From: Microcystis wesenbergii NRERC-220
Lineage (GTDB): Bacteria > Cyanobacteriota > Cyanobacteriia > Cyanobacteriales > Microcystaceae
Direction of reading: 5' to 3'
Length of the DNA: 64,000 nt
Assembly: GCF_032027425.1 (NCBI RefSeq)
Contig: NZ_JAVSJA010000001.1
Span: forward strand, 4,352,001-4,416,000
Shown: piece by piece, positions 9,606-18,652 of the stretch
How positions within the stretch are numbered: the stretch's first letter is position 1
Layout of the letters: each line of letters begins with the position of its first letter
Program-made: the position numbers and the translations under genes
The notes under the pieces: generated by a model
Told to the model about the DNA's origin: nothing
The model's database searches: none
Seen by the model: only the letters and a program-made list of their open reading frames with translations

Positions 9606-9851
9606 ATATAGATAAATTTGGGGTGTGTTAACGTAGCCTAATACACCTTAGATTTTGGAACTAGGCCCTTGCATCCCCACATCACGCCTAGGGTGGTTGG
9701 TAGGGGCCTAGGGCATAGGTCCTTAGAGGTAAAAGTATTAAAGAAATCTGTTCAAGACAAACAGCGATTATCGGTGATCTTGCTTAGGGTAACAAAAAGG
9801 CTTACAGTAAAATGTGCCATAAATTATCAAATCTACTAAATTAATTAAGCT

Positions 9852-10577
9852 GTGCCGAAAGTTGTTATTGCAGGTAACTGGAAAATGCACAAAACTCAAA
9901 GAGAAGCTTTGGAGTTTTTGCAAGATTTTAAATCCCATCTAGAGGAAACCCCCGACGACCGAGAAGTAGTTCTTTGTGCGCCTTTCACAGCTTTAGCTGT
10001 CCTCTCTAAAACCCTCCACGGTGGTCGTATTCGCTTAGGGGCGCAAAATGTCCACTGGGAAAAATCGGGGGCTTATACGGGCGAAATCTCGTCGGATATG
10101 TTAACCGAAATTGGGGTTCACTATGTGGTTATCGGTCACAGTGAACGCCGGCAATATTTCGGCGAAACCGATGAAACAGTCAATTTGAGGGTCATATCTG
10201 CCCAAAAACAAGGTTTAACCCCGATTATCTGTGTGGGAGAAAGTAAAGCCCAAAGAGATGCCGGAGAAACGGAAAAGGTAATTATCAAGCAAATTCAAGG
10301 GGGTTTAGTCAATGTTGACCCAAAAAACCTCGTTATCGCCTATGAACCCATCTGGGCGATTGGCACCGGGGAAACCTGCGAAAGCGAGGAAGCCAATCGG
10401 GTTATCGGTTTGATTCGGCAACAATTAGACAATCCCGAAGTAACCATTCAGTACGGTGGTTCGGTAAAACCCGATAATATCGATGAAATTATGGCTCAAT
10501 CGCAGATAAACGGGGCTTTAGTCGGTGGGGCGAGTCTAGACCCCGCCGTATTCGCCCGAATTGTTAATTATCGCTAA
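9852..10577 (+). CDS. tpiA: triose-phosphate isomerase
   Basis: Interconverts dihydroxyacetone phosphate and glyceraldehyde 3-phosphate in glycolysis and the Calvin cycle. Catalytic residues are Lys11 in GNWKMHK, His96 in VIGHSERR and Glu165 in [11 protein letters not shown]. The 241-residue length is standard. The start is a GTG at 9852, since the family begins [10 protein letters not shown]. The gene runs convergently into a FAHD family gene with a 4-bp overlap. The 246-bp gap upstream holds no gene. Confidence 0.97.
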   Translation: MPKVVIAGNWKMHKTQREALEFLQDFKSHLEETPDDREVVLCAPFTALAVLSKTLHGGRIRLGAQNVHWEKSGAYTGEISSDMLTEIGVHYVVIGHSERRQYFGETDETVNLRVISAQKQGLTPIICVGESKAQRDAGETEKVIIKQIQGGLVNVDPKNLVIAYEPIWAIGTGETCESEEANRVIGLIRQQLDNPEVTIQYGGSVKPDNIDEIMAQSQINGALVGGASLDPAVFARIVNYR

Positions 10578-11356
10578 TCGATTTCTGCTGCCATAACGCT
10601 ATTTTCCAAAACGCCGATGCCTTCTATTTCCACCCGAACCTTATCCCCCACCTGCATCGGTCCGATTCCTTCGGGAGTTCCCGTTAGAATCACATCCCCT
10701 GGCAGCAGGGTCATCACTTGGGAGATATAAGCCACCAAGACATCGGGGGGAAAGACCATATCACTGAGATAACTGCTTTGTTTGGGGTCGCTGCCATCAT
10801 TGAGAAAAGTGGTTAATTGCGCCCCGATACTCAATTCCCGGACAATCCAAGGGCCGAGGGGACAAAAACTATCAAATCCTTTCGCCCGCGTCCATTGGCT
10901 ATCTTTTTTCTGTAAATCCCTAGCGGTGACATCGTTAGCAATGGTATAACCCCAGATTTTGCTTCTGGCCTGGGCTGTGGTGCATTTTTTGGCGGTTTCT
11001 CCGATAATTAGGGCTAATTCTCCCTCATAATCCACTCTTTCCGATTGGGGCGGATAAAAAATTGTTTCACCGTCGGCGATAATTGTCGTCGGTGGCTTGA
11101 GAAATAAAAGCGGTTCTTCCGGTACAGGTGTTCCCATCTCGGCGGCGTGGGCGCGGTAATTTTTGCCTACAGCAATAATTTTCGACGGGAAACAGGGGGC
11201 TAATAGTTGGTAGCTATCAGGTTCTAATTCTAGTTTGGTTAGTTGCCCTCCTTGCCAGGGAGGGACATCAAAGACGGCAACGCTACGGTTTAGCTGTAAC
11301 AGTCCGTAGAAGATTTGTCCTTGACGATGTTTCACTCGTACATAGCGTTGCGCCAT
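10574..11356 (-). CDS. fumarylacetoacetate hydrolase (FAHD) family protein
   Basis: A 260-residue FAHD-fold enzyme; family members hydrolyse or decarboxylate acylpyruvates and related compounds. Metal ligands Glu111 and Glu113 ([11 protein letters not shown]) and Asp142 ([10 protein letters not shown]) are present, as is the [12 protein letters not shown] loop and the [11 protein letters not shown] signature. The start is placed at MAQRYVRVK because the 51 upstream codons of the open frame do not resemble the family. The exact substrate is not predictable. It diverges from rpsF with a 145-bp gap. Confidence 0.88.
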   Translation of the reverse strand: MAQRYVRVKHRQGQIFYGLLQLNRSVAVFDVPPWQGGQLTKLELEPDSYQLLAPCFPSKIIAVGKNYRAHAAEMGTPVPEEPLLFLKPPTTIIADGETIFYPPQSERVDYEGELALIIGETAKKCTTAQARSKIWGYTIANDVTARDLQKKDSQWTRAKGFDSFCPLGPWIVRELSIGAQLTTFLNDGSDPKQSSYLSDMVFPPDVLVAYISQVMTLLPGDVILTGTPEGIGPMQVGDKVRVEIEGIGVLENSVMAAEID

Positions 11357-11501
11357 ATTTTTCTGGGAATGACTAGCGATCGACTCTCGGATAGTAGTAT
11401 GATCATATATCCTTGCTTCTTTATTAAAAGCTAGAGAGTTATTAAAATCAATTAACCTCCGGTCTTGACAAAGAAGCCTTCTAGTCCATAAGGATTCTGA
11501 G

Positions 11502-11891
11502 ATGAGCAATAACTACGAAACTCTTTACATTCTCCGTCCCGATTTAGGGGAAGAAGTCGTTCAGCAACAAGTGGAACGTTATCGGACTCTGATTAGCGAA
11601 CACAGCGCCACAGACATTCAAGTGAAGGTGTGGGGTAAAAAACGTCTGGCCTATCCCATCAAAAAACTCAATGATGGTGTCTATGTGCAGATGAATTATC
11701 AGGCCAGCGGCAAACAAGTCGCCCCCATGGAACGGGCCATGCGTTTAAGTGATGAGGTTATTCGTTATTTAACCCTAAAACTCGATCGCGTGGTGGCCCC
11801 CCCTGCCGATTTATCTCCCTTAACGGAAATTCCCCCCTCTCCTATCACCGAAGCGGTGGTGGAAGATGACGGTATCTCCGCTGAAGATTAA
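11502..11891 (+). CDS. rpsF: 30S ribosomal protein S6
   Basis: A small-subunit ribosomal protein that binds 16S rRNA with S18. The sequence YETLYILRPDLGEE, WGKKRLAYPIKK and MRLSDEVIRYLTLKLD is diagnostic. The 129-residue length includes an acidic C-terminal tail. It is not followed by rpsR here; instead a Uma2 gene on the other strand begins six bases after its stop. Confidence 0.96.
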   Translation: MSNNYETLYILRPDLGEEVVQQQVERYRTLISEHSATDIQVKVWGKKRLAYPIKKLNDGVYVQMNYQASGKQVAPMERAMRLSDEVIRYLTLKLDRVVAPPADLSPLTEIPPSPITEAVVEDDGISAED

Positions 11892-11897
11892 TTATAG

Positions 11898-12638
11898 TCA
11901 CAACTGTGTCGGGTCAATGCCCAATTCGCGTAATCGGGCAAAAGCGAGGTCACGTTCTTGTTGTGCTTGGTTGCGCTCTTGTTGTGCTTGGTCACGTTCT
12001 TGTTGTGCTTGGTTGCGTTCTTGTTGTGCTTGGTTGCGTTCTTGTTGTGCTTGGTTGCGTTCCTCAAAGAGGGTTTCAGGGTCTTTAAATCGTTCCCCAT
12101 TGGGATAAAAGACCTCTAAACCCTCTTCAAACATCTCGAACCGAATCCCTAGGATTGGGGAAGTCCAGGGAAAATTCAAGGCCGTTACTGGGAAAAAATC
12201 CTCTTGCTGATTGGCCCGCACCAATCCCCAGAAATCATGGGAGTCTGGGTCATAGAAAAACATCTCTAATACCCCATACTCCCGATAGAAAGACTGCTTT
12301 TTGAGCATTTCCCTAGCACTATTGTTAGGGGAGAGGATTTCAAACACTACCTGGGGAGCAATATTGTCTTCTTCCCATTGTTTATAGCTGCCCCGCTCAC
12401 CCGGTGGACGGCCGAAAACTACCATGGCATCGGGAGCTTGACAGGGAGCAGGTGGTACAATTACCTGCTGGGGATACCAGAGCAAATCCCCGGCGACAAA
12501 GACGGTTTGCTCCTTAAATAAATACTTGAGATTGGCAACCAAGCGAACAATCCAGCGATATTGAACTGTGTTGTCGGCCATAGGTTTACCGTCGGAGTCA
12601 GGATAGAAAAGTTGGGGTTCGATGGGTGCTTGAACCAT
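11898..12638 (-). CDS. Uma2 family protein (DUF820, PD-(D/E)XK fold) with C-terminal 7-residue repeats
   Basis: A 246-residue member of the Uma2/DUF820 family, abundant in cyanobacteria and of restriction-endonuclease fold. The core includes WYPQQVIVPPAPCQAPDAMVV, then APQVVFEILSPNN and YREYGVLEMFFYDPD, which contain the conserved acidic and Lys positions. Residues 200-235 are six near-identical ERNQAQQ or ERDQAQQ heptads, encoded by a 21-bp tandem repeat at about 11947-12066 and predicted to form a coiled coil. The cellular function of the family is not established. Confidence 0.85.
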   Translation of the reverse strand: MVQAPIEPQLFYPDSDGKPMADNTVQYRWIVRLVANLKYLFKEQTVFVAGDLLWYPQQVIVPPAPCQAPDAMVVFGRPPGERGSYKQWEEDNIAPQVVFEILSPNNSAREMLKKQSFYREYGVLEMFFYDPDSHDFWGLVRANQQEDFFPVTALNFPWTSPILGIRFEMFEEGLEVFYPNGERFKDPETLFEERNQAQQERNQAQQERNQAQQERDQAQQERNQAQQERDLAFARLRELGIDPTQL

Positions 12639-12912
12639 GCTTTATCTCTTGCGATCGCATTTTTGCTTAACTTTATTGTATCACCGCAAATCCTGGGTTT
12701 AAAACCCCATCCTTTTAGGACGGCTTTGCCTTAGACCTCCTGCCAAAGTTGTCTAAGTAGGGCGTGTTAAGCTGTCGCTAACATACTTTTATTTTTATAA
12801 GTAACTTAGAGTATTGTTAAGATTTGATAAATTTAACGGCAAGGGCTTGACATATACAAACAAAAATGCTAATCTGGCGACCACAACGCCATTTTTTAAG
12901 AGGTATTTGCTT
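12639..12912. other. gap with a possible IS605-type end relic
   Basis: There is no gene in this stretch. At about 12692-12733 the sequence CTGGGTTTAAAACCCCATCC followed by TTTTAGGACGGCTTTGCC contains two small hairpins (GGGTTTAAAACCC and a near-perfect CATCC/GGACGG) resembling the right end of an IS200/IS605 element. No transposase remains. The rest is AT-rich and probably holds the promoter of the PEP-CTERM gene that follows. Confidence 0.35.
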
Positions 12913-13607
12913 ATGTTATTAGTGAAACTTATCAAAAACTCCGTCGGGGGGGGGTAATACTTATCAGTATGGCGGTAGGAAGTACAGCGCAAGCTGCTAG
13001 TATTCCAGGTCTTTTTACCACTGGTGTGGATAATTTTGCTATAGCTCTTGGTGATGGTGCCTCTGATCCTCATTACAGTATTGTGAGTCCTTCAGGTCCT
13101 GGAATTGTTGTGAGTCAGAGTAATATACCTGGTGATTGGCTTTCTAATAGTTCAAGCTCTCGCTGGATTTGGCAACAATTTGATGGTCAACCCACAAATG
13201 TCACACGAACCTTCAGGACAACTTTCGACCTAACTGGACTCAACCCAAGTACAGCCTCCATCGCGGGTACATGGGCTGCTGACAATTTTCTTGATCAAAT
13301 CTTAATTAACGGAGTTAGCATTGGGACAATTCCTAACAATCCGGCTGGTTCTAATTTTATATCTTTTAGTCCTTTCAACATTAACAGTGGGTTTCAAGCG
13401 GGCATCAACACTCTTGATTTTGTTGTTCGAGATGCCGGATTTATTTCAGGATTTCGGGTCGGAGAAATTTCGGGTACTGCTCAACCAATATCCCCATCCC
13501 CATCTGTACCTGAACCTAGCACAATTCTGGGCTTAGGTGTATTGGGATTGGGTGCTTTCTGCCCGCGCAAACTATCTCAAGGGAAGAAGTCAAAACAGGA
13601 CAATTGA
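12913..13607 (+). pseudogene. PEP-CTERM exported protein, frameshifted at a 9-G tract
   Basis: The C-terminus carries a PEP-CTERM sorting signal (VPEPSTILGLGVLGLGAF, then RKL). The signal peptide starts at ATG 12913 (MLLVKLIKNSVGGG) and hits TAA right after nine consecutive G residues (12946-12954). One more G, or two fewer, would join it to VILISMAVGSTAQAAS and the main frame, giving a complete signal peptide with a cleavage site after AQA. As written, translation could only begin at ATG 12969, without an export signal. It may be a phase-variable gene, a real mutation or a sequencing error. The mature body (beta-rich, 180 residues) has no known catalytic motif. Confidence 0.7.
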
Positions 13608-13733
13608 GTTGAGAACTTTGGGATTTATCCCCCCTTAATCTTCCCTTAATAAGGGGGGTATATGACGGTTTTTAACACCTACCTACATATAGAAAAATAG
13701 GGGTTGGGTTGAGCAATAGCAAGGACCAACCTG

Positions 13734-13919
13734 CTATTTTATAATTGTCAAAGGTAAACCTTTTTCTTTTCTAACTTCTCAACATAAGTCAATCGCCTCT
13801 TTGATATTTTGTAGAGCTTCTTCTTGAGTCTCACCTTGACTCAGGCAGCCCGGAATAATAGGACATTCTACAATGTACTATCCTTCTTCATCTTGGTAGA
13901 GCGTGACGGGGAATTTCAT
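13734..13919 (-). pseudogene. hicB-type antitoxin relic with two in-frame stops
   Basis: Read on the minus strand from ATG 13919, the frame gives MKFPVTLYQDEEG, a TAG stop, YIVECPIIPGCLSQGETQEE, then ALQNIKEAIDLC, a TGA stop and EVRKEKGLPLTI. This is unmistakably a HicB antitoxin like the one at 8378 but with two nonsense codons. No hicA lies beside it. It is a dead toxin-antitoxin remnant. Confidence 0.75.
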
Positions 13920-13964
13920 AAACTTTAACCAGTAGTTTTGATGTTAACCAGTGATTCAATATTA

Positions 13965-14079
13965 AGTAGCTGGTTATAATTAAATTAAACATGAATTTTA
14001 GGTTCGATCCCCCCTGCTCCCCTTAATAAGGGGGGTGCCGATAGGCGGGGGTATCTGAAACTTTTTAATACCCACCTAC
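13965..14079. mobile_element. family D small inverted-repeat element, copy 1
   Basis: The ends AGTAGCTGGTTATAATTAAA and the complement of CCCACCTAC are shared, in opposite orientation, with the element at 31850-31986 that splits tcmP. It is flanked by TTA on both sides. The core contains TTTTAGGTTCGATCCCCCCTG and a GGGGAGC/CCTTAATAAGGGGGG stem. It ends a few bases beyond the stop codon of the DUF29 gene. A similar half-end (AAGGGGGGTATATGACGG..ACCTACCTA) is seen at about 13651-13687. Confidence 0.65.
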
Positions 14080-14085
14080 TTAGTA

Positions 14086-14529
14086 TTAATCCGGTAGATA
14101 TTCAGGATTGAGGATATCAATTTTGGCAAAAGGACAGATATCAGGAAAAGTTTTTTTATCTAACCCTGTTTCTCTAGCGGCAAGTAGGCAAGCATTTTGA
14201 TAACACTGATCAAAAACTTCCTTAAAATATACCTTGAGACTGGGACTATCTTCAAAAAATTCTAACAATCTCAAACATTGTTCGGTGATAGAATACTGCC
14301 AATTATGAGAACGTTTAGAGGGTTGATACTTCCATTTAAGGAGGTGAAGCAATAGCTTTTCTAAATTACTTTTCAAAGCCTTTTTATCACTCCTACCCAT
14401 TGCCTCAATTTCCTCGATCAGATTTTCTAAATCGAGGTACTCCCACTTACCTTCTTTAAGTAATTTAGCAGTTTCTTCTACCCAAAGATTAAAGTCTGTT
14501 TCATAAAGTTTCTTGGCAGTAGATAGCAT
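14086..14529 (-). CDS. DUF29 family protein
   Basis: A 147-residue all-helical protein of the DUF29 family, very numerous in Microcystis and other cyanobacteria, function unknown. Typical segments are YETDFNLWVEETAKLLKEG, LDLENLIEEIEAMGRSDKKA, LLLHLLKWKYQP and FPDICPFAKIDILNPEYLP. The length is standard and the frame is intact although a family D element abuts its 3' end. Confidence 0.85.
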   Translation of the reverse strand: MLSTAKKLYETDFNLWVEETAKLLKEGKWEYLDLENLIEEIEAMGRSDKKALKSNLEKLLLHLLKWKYQPSKRSHNWQYSITEQCLRLLEFFEDSPSLKVYFKEVFDQCYQNACLLAARETGLDKKTFPDICPFAKIDILNPEYLPD

Positions 14530-14606
14530 ATTAGGTTTCTCCTAACTCCTTCATCTGATTCGTGGGATAGGTTTGCAATCCATCCTAGCTAATGATACCT
14601 TGCCGA

Positions 14607-14981
14607 TTAGGGGTAATAGGTGCATCCAGAGGTACAGGTTTCGCGGATTTCGACGGCATGAAGCCCGGGGAAACCAGCTTTTGCCAATTTTTCATAGATC
14701 CAGCGCGATAATTCTTCACTGGTGGGATTTTCTAAACCAGTGGTTTCATTGAGATAATGATGGTCGAGAAAATTATCGAGTAGCGGCTGTAAATATTGTT
14801 TAATTTCGCCAAAATCCATCACCATTCCCTGTTGTGAGCCTTGGGACTGTAAATAATGACTTTTCACATAGACGCGTCCTAGCCAACTATGACCGTGGAG
14901 ACGACGACATTTACCTTCATAATGGGGTAAACAATGGGCTGCTTCAAAGCGAAATTCTTTGTAAATAATCCATTCTGCCAT
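14607..14981 (-). CDS. queD: 6-carboxytetrahydropterin synthase QueD family
   Basis: A 124-residue enzyme of the 6-pyruvoyl-tetrahydropterin synthase fold, acting on dihydroneopterin triphosphate in queuosine (7-deazaguanine) biosynthesis. Zinc ligands His16, His29 and His31 (FEAAHCLPH, LHGHSW) and the catalytic Cys25 (GKCRRLHGH) are present, with Asp-His in LDHHYLNE and Glu in EIRETCTSG. It is monocistronic. Some cyanobacterial homologues act on pterins other than the queuosine precursor, so the pathway is inferred. Confidence 0.88.
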   Translation of the reverse strand: MAEWIIYKEFRFEAAHCLPHYEGKCRRLHGHSWLGRVYVKSHYLQSQGSQQGMVMDFGEIKQYLQPLLDNFLDHHYLNETTGLENPTSEELSRWIYEKLAKAGFPGLHAVEIRETCTSGCTYYP

Positions 14982-15230
14982 GGTTAATCGGTCGATACTA
15001 TCGGTTACATCTGGTTTATTTATTTTGCCACCGATAGTTATCCATTCTAGTCAAAAGCTTAGTATTCTTATACCATTTTTTCTGCCACCACTTTTTAAAA
15101 ATGGTATGAGATGCGCGGGCAGCCGACGAGGGATTCCTGGAGACCACCTAGCTAAAAATACCCCAGGCAATCGGTCAACCTGATTACGTTAAAATCAAAA
15201 GCAGGATACTGTGTATGACGGAAAAACTCG

Positions 15231-15917
15231 ATGAACTCAGCGATTAAAGCGGTACAAACTGCCTATTATGGGGACGCGGCTTATCGGACACCACCACCGG
15301 ACTTAGAATCTCTCCTGCTCAAAGAGAGAATTGTCTATCTGGGGTTGCCTTTATTTTCCTCCGATGATGTCAAGCGCAATGTCGGGGTGGACGTGACGGA
15401 ATTAATTATCGCCCAACTGCTCTACCTGCAATTTGACGATCCCGAAAAACCGATTTTCTTCTATATCAACTCTACCGGCACATCCTGGTACACTGGCGAC
15501 GCGATCGGCTACGAAACCGAAGCTTTCGCCATCTGTGACACCCTCAACTACATTAAACCTCCCGTTCATACTATCTGTATCGGACAGGCCATGGGAACTG
15601 CAGCGATGATTCTTTCTGCGGGAACCAAGGGTTTTCGCGCCTCCTTACCCCACGCTACCATTGTTCTCAACCAAAATCGCACTGGGGCCCAAGGACAAGC
15701 CACCGATATCCAGATTCGCGCCAAGGAGGTAATCGCCAATAAACAGACGATGTTGGAAATTTTCTCGAAAAATACGGGTCAAACCACCGAAAAACTGGCG
15801 AAAGATATGGATCGCACCTTCTATCTCACCCCACAACAGGCGAAAGACTACGGATTAATCGATCGCGTTCTCGAAAGTCGCAAGGAACTACCGAAACCCC
15901 TCGCCCAAGTTAGTTAA
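15231..15917 (+). CDS. clpR: ClpR, catalytically inactive ClpP paralogue
   Basis: A ClpP-fold subunit that lacks the catalytic triad: Gly122 occupies the serine position (GQAMGTAAM) and Asn147 the histidine position (VLNQNR), while the aspartate at 196 remains. It also carries the extra VGVDVTELI insertion typical of cyanobacterial ClpR. ClpR combines with ClpP3 to form the mixed core that works with ClpC and is essential in cyanobacteria. An active clpP follows 35 bp downstream, the expected partner. Confidence 0.95.
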   Translation: MNSAIKAVQTAYYGDAAYRTPPPDLESLLLKERIVYLGLPLFSSDDVKRNVGVDVTELIIAQLLYLQFDDPEKPIFFYINSTGTSWYTGDAIGYETEAFAICDTLNYIKPPVHTICIGQAMGTAAMILSAGTKGFRASLPHATIVLNQNRTGAQGQATDIQIRAKEVIANKQTMLEIFSKNTGQTTEKLAKDMDRTFYLTPQQAKDYGLIDRVLESRKELPKPLAQVS

Positions 15918-15952
15918 GATTTATTACAAATTAGCAGGAGTTGTTACCAATT

Positions 15953-16552
15953 ATGCCTATCGGTGTGCCAAAAGTTCCCTACCGTCTGCCTGGTAGCCAA
16001 TACGAACAGTGGATTAGCATTTACAGCCGTCTTTCGGTGGAACGCATTCTTTTTCTGGGGCAGGAAGTCACCGACGGGTTAGCCAATGCCCTTGTGGCCC
16101 AAATGCTTTATCTCGACTCGGAAGACCCCAGTAAACCCATCTATCTCTATATCAACTCGCCGGGGGGTTCCGTTACCGCCGGTATGGCCATCTACGACAC
16201 CATGCAGTACATCAAAGCGGAAGTGGTGACTATCTGTGTGGGATTAGCGGCCTCTATGGGGGCATTTTTACTGGCTTCCGGTAGTCCGGGTAAGCGTCTC
16301 GCCCTTCCCCATGCGCGGATTATGATTCACCAACCCATGGGGGGAACTGGGCGCCGGCAAGCGACAGATATCGACATTGAAGCTAAGGAAATCCTGCGTA
16401 TTCGCCAGCAATTAAACGAAATTATGGCTAATCGCACCGGACAAACCATCGAACGCATCGAAAAAGACACTGATCGCGATTATTTCCTCTCCGCCGAGGA
16501 AGCCGTCGCCTACGGTTTAATCGATAAAGTGGTCGAGGGAAAACCGGCTTAA
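15953..16552 (+). CDS. clpP: ATP-dependent Clp protease proteolytic subunit (ClpP3-type)
   Basis: An active ClpP paired with the upstream ClpR. The triad is Ser101 (GLAASMGA), His126 (MIHQP) and Asp175 (DTDRD). The start is set at ATG 15953, twelve bases after AGGAG; an in-frame TTG at 15941 abuts the ribosome site and is unlikely. The resulting 199 residues match the family. It differs from the first clpP in its neighbours and N-terminus, consistent with the two-core Clp arrangement of cyanobacteria. Confidence 0.95.
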   Translation: MPIGVPKVPYRLPGSQYEQWISIYSRLSVERILFLGQEVTDGLANALVAQMLYLDSEDPSKPIYLYINSPGGSVTAGMAIYDTMQYIKAEVVTICVGLAASMGAFLLASGSPGKRLALPHARIMIHQPMGGTGRRQATDIDIEAKEILRIRQQLNEIMANRTGQTIERIEKDTDRDYFLSAEEAVAYGLIDKVVEGKPA

Positions 16553-16563
16553 GTCAGCCATAG

Positions 16564-16592
16564 GTTAGAACAGGCGAGAAACCTGTTCTAAC
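16564..16592. terminator. hairpin after clpR-clpP
   Basis: A perfect 11-bp stem GTTAGAACAGG / CCTGTTCTAAC with a seven-base loop begins 12 bp after the clpP stop. There is no T-run behind it, so it may act as an mRNA-stabilising stem rather than a classical terminator. Confidence 0.6.
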
Positions 16593-16721
16593 TGCCAAAT
16601 CAAGGGCTGACGCTATGGTTCCCTACCAATCAAAGCAGCTGCAATGTAGGGGCGCAACGTGGTCAGTGAGTTTATCGAACTGCTTGCGCCCATAATGTGA
16701 CATTGTGAACATTTTTCAGCC

Positions 16722-16748
16722 AAGAGCCAAGAGAGGCTCTTTTTTTTC
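16722..16748 (+). terminator. rho-independent-type terminator
   Basis: A stem AGAGCC / GGCTCT with a short loop is followed by eight T residues. It lies 170 bp after clpP and 160 bp before the next gene. The weak six-pair stem makes it a moderate candidate. Confidence 0.5.
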
Positions 16749-16908
16749 TGATATTGAGGGAATAAACCTGACTTCTTGACCATAAAAACGCCCAAAAAAC
16801 TGTATCAAAAATAGCAGAAATTGGCAAAAAAAAAAAAATAAGATGCGCAAAGATGTTTTACATCTATTTAACTTTACTTAACTTAACTTTACAAAAGGAA
16901 GCCTGCCA

Positions 16909-17544
16909 ATGAGAGTCGCCATCGCACCGATTGTTTTATCCACTGCCAGTTTAGGCTTAATGTTAGGTGTGGCACAAAAAGCCCAAGCCGCTCTGATTAC
17001 AGGAGTCACTGCCTCAACGGATATGGGTAATGTTAGTTCTTCTGTCACCAATACCGTCAATGGCGCAGGGTTGCCCAGTAATATACCAAGTCTGACGGGA
17101 CTTCATGCTGTGGCGGATGGTACTAATGCTTGGCTGGGAAGTACGGCCACTGGTAATATCACTTTTGATCTCAAGGGCAGCTATAGCCTCGCTGGTTTTA
17201 GCTTCTGGAACTATAACCGGACAAATTTCAATCGAGGAATTAAAGACGTGACTGTTCAATCCTCCACCAATGGCACGACTTGGACTACTATAGCGGGGGC
17301 TCCTACTCAGTTTGCTATCGCAGCTAACGCCGCTATAAATCCACAGACGTTCAGCTTTTCTCCAGTTACTGCGTCTTTTGTCCGGTTTGTTGTTGCTAGT
17401 AACTGGCAGACGGGTACTCCTACTAATACCGGCTTCTCTGAGGTTCAATTTAATGGAACTCCCATTCCCGTCCCTGAACCTTCTTCCTTACTTGCCCTGT
17501 TAGCCTTTGGTTTAGCGGGTGTTGGTTTAAGAAAAAGAATTTAA
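16909..17544 (+). CDS. PEP-CTERM protein with a discoidin (F5/8 type C)-like domain
   Basis: A 211-residue exported protein. Residues 1-28 are a signal peptide ending in AQKAQAA. The middle is a galactose-binding-like jelly roll: GNITFDLKGSYSLAGFSFW, then IKDVTVQSSTNGTTWTT and FVRFVVASNW, as in F5/8 type C domains. The end VPEPSSLLALLAFGLAGVGL plus RKR is a PEP-CTERM anchor cleaved by exosortase. It probably binds carbohydrate at the cell surface or in slime. AAGGAAG lies about ten bases before the ATG, and a poly-A run (16829-16840) lies upstream. Confidence 0.85.
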   Translation: MRVAIAPIVLSTASLGLMLGVAQKAQAALITGVTASTDMGNVSSSVTNTVNGAGLPSNIPSLTGLHAVADGTNAWLGSTATGNITFDLKGSYSLAGFSFWNYNRTNFNRGIKDVTVQSSTNGTTWTTIAGAPTQFAIAANAAINPQTFSFSPVTASFVRFVVASNWQTGTPTNTGFSEVQFNGTPIPVPEPSSLLALLAFGLAGVGLRKRI

Positions 17545-17566
17545 TCTTGAGATGGTAGGTTGGTTT

Positions 17567-17750
17567 ATAAGCTGTTCGTAATTTAAATTGCCTGTTGAGA
17601 TGAGGCACTCTTGCACTCTTGCAAGAGGCAACCTACGCCCTGCCCCCCCGATGTCGGGGGGGTTGGGGGGGTGGGGGTTGGGGGGCAAGGGGAGGTGGGG
17701 GAGATTCGGCTAATCATAAGAATAAGCGATTTAAATACGTCTTAACTTAG
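17567..17750. mobile_element. family E small repeat element, copy 1
   Basis: It begins TAAGCTGTTCGTAATTTAAA and ends AATAAGCGATTTAAATACGT then CTTAACTTAG. The ends are imperfect inverted repeats sharing TAAGCT...ATTTAAAT.GC. The same ends occur at 34457-34777. The core is rich in G and C homopolymers (CCCCCCCGATGTCGGGGGGG near 17643) and has no coding potential. It fills most of the gap between the PEP-CTERM gene and the DUF1622 gene. Confidence 0.6.
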
Positions 17751-17889
17751 GATTCGTGGCAAGAGACCAACCTACTTATTCAAAGCAATCAAAATCGTTG
17801 TCAACTGTTGCCGTGGGCGCTAAGAGCGGGTTAGTGGCTTTTCTAGGGATTCTCTGGCGAGTTTCGGTGCTTGGACAATCAGGGAAGAA

Positions 17890-18294
17890 ATGGAATTTTT
17901 AGCAACTTTAGAAACAGGCTTGATCTCCGCCGTGGCAATCATCAAGTTTTGCCTGGAAAGTATTTCGATCGCTTGTGTGGTGATCGGATTAATTAAAACC
18001 CTACAATTAGCTTGGCAGTCTAATCGTCACCGTCGCAGTCTTTCCCCTTTTTCTTTCAATCAAATTCGCCTTCGTTTCGGTACTTGGCTATCTTTAGCCC
18101 TAGAGTTTCAGTTAGGTGGAGACATCGTGGCTACCACGGTGACACCTACCCTAGAAGCTTTGGCAAAACTCGCCCTCATCGCTATTATCCGAACTTTCCT
18201 CAACTATTTCCTCAGTAAAGAATTGGAAACGGAATTGGCCCGAGAAAAAGAGCAATCGCAGTTAGCAGCCAGGTACAATCTTAGAGATTTTTAA
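17890..18294 (+). CDS. DUF1622 family membrane protein
   Basis: A 134-residue protein with two hydrophobic segments (about residues 10-40 and 84-108) and the motif LALEFQLGGDIVATTVTP between them, which marks DUF1622. The charged C-terminus (ELETELAREKEQ) is cytoplasmic or coiled. The function is unknown. It stands alone, with the epimerase gene following on the same strand after a repeat element. Confidence 0.8.
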   Translation: MEFLATLETGLISAVAIIKFCLESISIACVVIGLIKTLQLAWQSNRHRRSLSPFSFNQIRLRFGTWLSLALEFQLGGDIVATTVTPTLEALAKLALIAIIRTFLNYFLSKELETELAREKEQSQLAARYNLRDF

Positions 18295-18339
18295 TGACAA
18301 AAAAAGGTGAGTTGACAATCACCTGACACTAACCCCTTA

Positions 18340-18445
18340 TACTAAATCTGGTTATTAAAAACTGATTATTTATTCAGCCTTTTGCCTTTTGCATGAGTGC
18401 CTTTTGCCTGTCCTCAGAAGTAGCCTATACTCAACGGATTTAGTA
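18340..18445. mobile_element. family B small inverted-repeat element, copy 1
   Basis: It begins TACTAAATCTGGTTATTAAA and ends ACTCAACGGATTTAGTA, so TACTAAATC forms the terminal inverted repeat. Nearly identical copies are at 31201-31307 and, reversed, at 40646-40737. The core includes CTTTTGCATGAGTGCC repeats. At about 100 bp it is too small to encode a protein. The flanking dinucleotide is TA. Confidence 0.75.
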
Positions 18446-18652
18446 TCAGATGGGAAATAGAGGGCTGATGGTGGAGGGGAAAAGGGAATCGATCGAGAGC
18501 CATGATCGGGATAAAACTGGTAAAATTCGCCTATTTTCAATAAATCTCTTGATTTTGACCCCTAAAAGCTGACGGCGGACGGCGGAGATTGATTGCGGCA
18601 AAAAGCGCAAAAATGATTACAATCGATCCAAAATATCAACGACTAGGATTAA

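Noticed and set aside
14000-14015. GGTTCGATCCC, like a tRNA T-arm (also reversed at 31944)
   Set aside because: No acceptor stem, anticodon arm or D-arm fits around it; it belongs to the family D element.
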